DNA from: Deltaproteobacteria bacterium
GTDB taxonomy: Bacteria; Desulfobacterota; Desulfobacteria; Desulfobacterales; Desulfatirhabdiaceae
Direction: 5' to 3'
DNA length: 9,308 bases
NCBI GenBank assembly: GCA_026388755.1
Contig: JAPLJE010000215.1
Coordinates: 1 to 9,308, forward strand
The notes below the pieces were generated by a model that worked only from the letters and a program-made list of their open reading frames with translations, did no database searches and was not told the DNA's origin. Position numbers and translations under genes: made by a program. Of the stretch, positions 6,204 to 9,308 are shown in pieces. How positions within the stretch are numbered: the stretch's first letter is position 1; every line of letters starts with the position of its first letter.

Positions 6204-6922
6204 AGCGTAAATTCATTCCCCAGGTAAATGCGGCGGCAGACTTCACTGGATGCAATCTGTTGGGGAGTTCCGGATTCAATAATTTCTCCACTGCTTAAAA
6301 TGAACGCTTCATCACAGACGCCTAGCGTCTCACGGACATTGTGGTCGGAGATCAGAACGCCGATTCCGAGTTCTTTTAAATGTTCAATGATGGCCATAAT
6401 GTCTATGACTGCAAGCGGGTCAATGCCGGCAAAAGGCTCATCCAATAAAATGAAAGACGGATTGGTTGAAAGCGCGCGGGAAATTTCAAGCCGCCGTTTT
6501 TCTCCGCCGGAAAGCAATACGGCTTTCTGCTGCGATAGATGCCTTATTCCCAATTCATCTAAAAGCCTTTCCGCCCGGATTTCCTGTTCGGAATGAGAAA
6601 TCGGCTGATGTTCCAGTATCGCCATCAGATTATCCCATACCGTAAGTTTTCGGAATATGGAAGTTTCCTGAGGAAGATACCCAATCCCTTTGCGGGCACG
6701 AATATGAATGGGAAAAGACGTTACATCTTCTTCATTGAGAAAGATTCGGCCGGAATCGGGTTTAAGCATTCCGACAGCCATATAGAAAGTCGTTGTTTTG
6801 CCGGCCCCATTCGGGCCAAGCAATCCCACCACTTGGCTGCTGGCGATATTCATGCTGACGGAATTGACAACCCGTTTCCCATCAAAGGTCTTAATCAGCT
6901 TCTTCAGTGACAATACGGCCAT
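6200..6922 (-). CDS. lptB: Lipopolysaccharide export ATP-binding protein LptB
   Basis: LptB is the cytoplasmic ATPase of the LptB2FGC complex, which pulls lipopolysaccharide out of the inner membrane and pushes it along the LptC-LptA bridge. The 240-residue product is a single ABC domain of normal length. Walker A GPNGAGKT is at 36-43, the Q-loop Gln at 85, signature LSGGE at 137-141, Walker B FILLDE at 157-162 and switch His194 in ISDHNVRE. The segment HNVRETLGVCD is typical of LptB. It follows lptA after 27 nt without a visible Shine-Dalgarno sequence. The LptF and LptG permease genes are not in this window, which is common because they usually lie elsewhere. Confidence 0.97.
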   Translation of the reverse strand: MAVLSLKKLIKTFDGKRVVNSVSMNIASSQVVGLLGPNGAGKTTTFYMAVGMLKPDSGRIFLNEEDVTSFPIHIRARKGIGYLPQETSIFRKLTVWDNLMAILEHQPISHSEQEIRAERLLDELGIRHLSQQKAVLLSGGEKRRLEISRALSTNPSFILLDEPFAGIDPLAVIDIMAIIEHLKELGIGVLISDHNVRETLGVCDEAFILSSGEIIESGTPQQIASSEVCRRIYLGNEFTL

Positions 6923-6949
6923 AGTTCAAATGATTTCAAGTAAAAGGTG

Positions 6950-7516
6950 TCAGGGTTTTTTTTCAAGTTCGCCGGAATAAAAAACCGCCTCAACCTGTTT
7001 TTCTTTGCTGCGCTCAACGACAACGCGGTCTTCATTTATATAAAAAGTAATTTTCTCTCCGGATACGTAGTTGTTGCCGCTGGTTACTTTGGAACCTGAT
7101 CCGCTCAGGACGACCACTTTTGATGCCGGGGTATATTCGGCCATGCTGGTATAGGCTGTACGATTTTCAGAACGAATCACCACATTTCCGGAAGCGACTA
7201 CTTTTTTGATGGATTCTTCGCTCGTATCTTTCTGCCCCTTATTTTCAGACGCTTTACTGTAATAGATTTTGAGCTTGTCTGATGTGATCAGGGTTGTCCC
7301 CTGTACGGCACTGACATTGCCGGTAAATTCCGCATAACTGGCTTCATTATAAGCCACAAGATTGTCTGATTTAATCTGAATACTGCTATTTTCATTGCCT
7401 TTATCAAATGCAGATACATTCCGGTTCGGTATCGACACCGCTATGAACAATATCAGGACTTTCAGGACAATCAACTGCCATTGACGGCGATTATTTAAAC
7501 TAAATGGGATTTTCAC
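6950..7516 (-). CDS. lptA: Lipopolysaccharide transport periplasmic protein LptA
   Basis: LptA forms the periplasmic beta-jellyroll bridge that carries lipopolysaccharide from LptC to LptD. I prefer the GTG at 7516 (188 residues): GAGG lies 9 nt upstream and it gives a clean signal peptide. That peptide has a basic start, a hydrophobic stretch at about 14-29 (QLIVLKVLILFIAVSI) and a likely cleavage after NVSA (about residue 36). The ATG at 7534 adds six residues but has no ribosome site. The OstA/LptA domain follows, with SIQIKSDNLVAYNEASYAEF and repeats such as EFTGNVSA, VASGNVVI and YVSGEKITFY. A hydrophilic insert of about 18 residues (SKASENKGQKDTSEESIKK) separates two strands. It overlaps the end of lptC by 17 nt (35 nt with the longer start), so translation is likely coupled. 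Confidence 0.9.
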   Translation of the reverse strand: MKIPFSLNNRRQWQLIVLKVLILFIAVSIPNRNVSAFDKGNENSSIQIKSDNLVAYNEASYAEFTGNVSAVQGTTLITSDKLKIYYSKASENKGQKDTSEESIKKVVASGNVVIRSENRTAYTSMAEYTPASKVVVLSGSGSKVTSGNNYVSGEKITFYINEDRVVVERSKEKQVEAVFYSGELEKKP

Positions 7517-8087
7517 GCAACAATACCTCAACATTTCGTTGAAACCAGGTCTGGTTGGCAGTTAAGTCATATTTCATGGAATCTGCTGTTAGATTGATGG
7601 CGTCTCCTATAATTTTTACGGGATTGGATGAAAAAAGCATCCGATGACCGTGATCATAATTCATTTGTTCGGTTTCAAGCGTGTAATTGGAATAGGTCAA
7701 TACCACTTGGCCGGTGACTTCAATATCTTTGGTCTCGGTTTTTAAAATTCCCCGGTTTGCCGTCAACTGGACCTCTTTGCCGTTTTTTACAAAATAAACA
7801 ATAGTGACATCTTCTAACATCAATTGTTTGCTTTCGTCAACAACATGGGCGGATCTGGCGTCCAAAATCCATTCCTTAATCCCATCCCGCGTGGAAACCT
7901 GATGAACATTGCCAATAGCCAGGCTGGCATTCTGCTGGATGGAAGTGATCAATTTAACGGGGTCTTGATTCAGATAGCGATTCTTTATGAAAATCCCTGC
8001 AATGATTCCTGTTGTGATTAAACAGAAAGCGACTAGGGTAATCATGATCTTTCTTCTTGAGTTAATCGTGCGATGGAATGCGATCAT
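7500..8087 (-). CDS. lptC: Lipopolysaccharide export protein LptC
   Basis: LptC is a bitopic inner-membrane protein that takes lipopolysaccharide from LptB2FG and hands it to LptA. The 195-residue product has a basic N-terminus (HRTINSRRK), one membrane helix at about 14-34 (IMITLVAFCLITTGIIAGIF) and a periplasmic LptC domain. The domain carries repeated beta-strand motifs (EWILDARSAHVVD, VQLTANRGILKTETKDIEVTGQVVL, INLTADSMKYDL). Sequence conservation in LptC is low, so the call rests on topology, these motifs and its place directly before lptA and lptB. The ATG at 8087 has no clear ribosome site. It lies 25 nt after kdsC and its 3' end overlaps lptA. Confidence 0.92.
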   Translation of the reverse strand: MIAFHRTINSRRKIMITLVAFCLITTGIIAGIFIKNRYLNQDPVKLITSIQQNASLAIGNVHQVSTRDGIKEWILDARSAHVVDESKQLMLEDVTIVYFVKNGKEVQLTANRGILKTETKDIEVTGQVVLTYSNYTLETEQMNYDHGHRMLFSSNPVKIIGDAINLTADSMKYDLTANQTWFQRNVEVLLRENPI

Positions 8088-8112
8088 TTAGAAACGCCGT
8101 AATCCGTCATCA

Positions 8113-8655
8113 TTACATGAACCGATTGATAACATCGTCCCACTGGTTTCTGGCCTTTAAAATCGTCTCGCAGATCTCTCTTACAGCTCCTTTTCCGCCG
8201 GGTGCACGGGTAACCATATCGGCATTCAAGCGGATCAGTTCGTGGGCATCGGCAACAGCTATGGAGACGCCGGATTTTTTCATTAATGGCAGATCCATAA
8301 GATCATCGCCGACATAAGCAATTTCATCCGCCAAAACACCGATTTCCTGATAAACAGCGTTCAGAACATCTGTTTTCGTTGAAAGTCCATCCAGAATCAG
8401 TGAAATTCCAAGGTTTTCGCACCGATGAAGGAGGGCTTTGGAACGCCTCCCCGTGGCAATTCCCACCTGAACGCCGGAAAACATCAACAGGCGGATACCT
8501 AAGCCGTCCTTGACATTGAACACCTTGATCTGTGAACCCGTATCATCGTATATGATGCTGCCATCCGTCAGAACACCATCGACATCCAGCAACAATAGTT
8601 TGATTTTTTTTAATTTATTTATCACAAGCTGATGATCCATCTGCATTCTATTCAT
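8113..8655 (-). CDS. kdsC: 3-deoxy-D-manno-octulosonate 8-phosphate phosphatase KdsC
   Basis: KdsC removes phosphate from Kdo-8-phosphate to give Kdo, the inner-core sugar of lipopolysaccharide. The 180-residue product is a capless HAD phosphatase of normal length that works as a tetramer in known members. Motif I DVDGVLTDG holds Asp24 (nucleophile) and Asp26. Motif II is IATGRRS around Thr68, the motif III Lys94 lies in STKTDVL, and motif IV GDDLMD is at 116-121. The C-terminal APGGKGAVRE (151-160) is typical of the family. The ATG at 8655 overlaps the end of kdsA by 8 nt; in-frame ATGs at codons 4 and 6 are alternative starts. No kdsD (arabinose-5-phosphate isomerase) gene is next to it in this window. 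Confidence 0.96.
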   Translation of the reverse strand: MNRMQMDHQLVINKLKKIKLLLLDVDGVLTDGSIIYDDTGSQIKVFNVKDGLGIRLLMFSGVQVGIATGRRSKALLHRCENLGISLILDGLSTKTDVLNAVYQEIGVLADEIAYVGDDLMDLPLMKKSGVSIAVADAHELIRLNADMVTRAPGGKGAVREICETILKARNQWDDVINRFM

Positions 8656-9308
8656 CCGCGACGTTAACTTCAGCTACCACTCTGCGAATTGCTATAAGCC
8701 TGGAAATCAGGTCATAGAGGATCGTCAGGGGTAAGGAATTGGGGCCGTCACATCTGGCGCGATCGGGATCCGGATGAACTTCGATAAAAATTCCGTCGGC
8801 GCCTGCAGCAACGGCAGCTTTTGCCAGAAGGGGCGCAAATTCTCTCTGACCACCGGAGCTTTTTCCGCCGCCCGGAAGCTGAACGCTGTGCGTGGCGTCA
8901 AATATGACCGGAAAGCCCGTGCCCTGCATGATTTTAATGCTTCGAAAATCCACGACTAGATTTGAATATCCGAACATACTTCCGCGTTCTGTCAATAAAA
9001 TCTGATGGTTTCCGGTCGATGTAATTTTATCAGCCACCTGAAACATATCCCAAGGTGACAGAAACTGGCCTTTTTTGATGTTAACTGGTTTTCCGGTTCG
9101 AGCAACTTCCAGAATCAGGTCGGTTTGTCTGCATAAAAAGGCAGGGATTTGAATGATATCAAGAACCTGAGCTGCGGATTCCACTTCCGATTGCGTATGG
9201 ACATCCGACAGGATGGGAATGGACAATTCATTTTTGATGCTGGACAGGATTCGAAGGCCTTCAAGCATTCCCGGACCCCGGTAGGATTGCAGCGATGTCC
9301 GATTGGCC
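8648..9308 (-). CDS. kdsA: 2-dehydro-3-deoxyphosphooctonate aldolase (Kdo-8-phosphate synthase), N-terminus cut off
   Basis: KdsA condenses phosphoenolpyruvate with arabinose 5-phosphate to form Kdo-8-phosphate in the cytoplasm. The frame is open to the right edge, and 219 codons are visible of the roughly 270-280 usual in the family. The visible part starts with ANRTSLQSYRGPGMLEGLRI, a conserved block of the family, so the ATG at 9266-9268 is internal and not the start. Other family blocks are LSDVHTQSEV, IPAFLCRQTDL, NIKKGQFLSPWDM, TERGSMFGYSNLVVDFR, FDATHSVQLPGG, GADGIFIEVHPDPDRA and CDGPNSLPL. The missing N-terminus carries the position that separates metal-dependent from metal-independent enzymes, so the class cannot be told here. 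It ends in TAG inside the start of kdsC. Confidence 0.96.
   Translation of the reverse strand, partial: ANRTSLQSYRGPGMLEGLRILSSIKNELSIPILSDVHTQSEVESAAQVLDIIQIPAFLCRQTDLILEVARTGKPVNIKKGQFLSPWDMFQVADKITSTGNHQILLTERGSMFGYSNLVVDFRSIKIMQGTGFPVIFDATHSVQLPGGGKSSGGQREFAPLLAKAAVAAGADGIFIEVHPDPDRARCDGPNSLPLTILYDLISRLIAIRRVVAEVNVADE

Noticed and set aside
6956..6963. Run of eight A on the coding strand near the end of lptA, a possible slippage site
   Set aside because: It is only three codons before the stop. Slippage in either direction gives a short altered tail or a frame that does not join LptB.
1..9308. CRISPR arrays, insertion sequences, phage genes or defence systems
   Set aside because: No spaced direct repeats, terminal inverted repeats, transposase or integrase motifs were seen; every gene belongs to a known housekeeping or regulatory family.

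Overview
The window is a dense run of thirteen genes, all on the minus strand, so transcription runs from the right edge (9308) to the left edge (1). In that order they are kdsA (5' end cut off), kdsC, lptC, lptA, lptB, rpoN, hpf (long form), ptsN, rapZ, a mannose-family PTS EIIA gene, gap, tpiA and secG (3' end cut off). Core lipopolysaccharide genes, a full lptC-lptA-lptB set and the rpoN-hpf-ptsN-rapZ cluster show a Gram-negative bacterium with a Kdo-containing outer membrane. A stand-alone mannose-type EIIA after rapZ, with glycolytic genes behind it, suggests a deltaproteobacterium (Desulfobacterota, possibly Desulfobacterales). That placement is inference from gene order and protein character; no species is claimed.

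Region 1 (about 6950-9308) is envelope biogenesis. KdsA makes Kdo-8-phosphate and KdsC dephosphorylates it. LptC and LptA carry lipopolysaccharide across the periplasm, and LptB (6200-6922) is the ATPase that powers extraction. Region 2 (2183-6174) is regulatory: sigma-54, ribosome hibernation factor, EIIA-Ntr, RapZ and a mannose-type EIIA. Region 3 (1-2102) is central carbon metabolism plus protein export: GAPDH, triosephosphate isomerase and SecG. Two expected partners are missing: no HPr or EI gene follows the EIIA gene, and no pgk lies between gap and tpiA.

The genes are packed tightly, with overlaps at kdsA/kdsC, lptC/lptA and gap/tpiA. No stretch of 300 bases lacks a gene. The longest gaps are 137 nt (2606-2742, between rapZ and the EIIA gene), 80 nt (2103-2182) and 78 nt (4086-4163). 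Two of these hold RNA structure: an 11-bp hairpin with a U5 tract just before ptsN, and two hairpins between rapZ and the EIIA gene, the first with a 7-nt one-sided bulge. The 25-nt lptB-rpoN spacer is made almost entirely of two 7-bp tandem duplications. I see no tRNA, rRNA, insertion sequence, CRISPR array, attachment site or convincing promoter.

This is mostly a conserved housekeeping region. I see no new protein system; the points worth a second look are the RNA structures at operon junctions, the spacer repeats and the missing partner genes.
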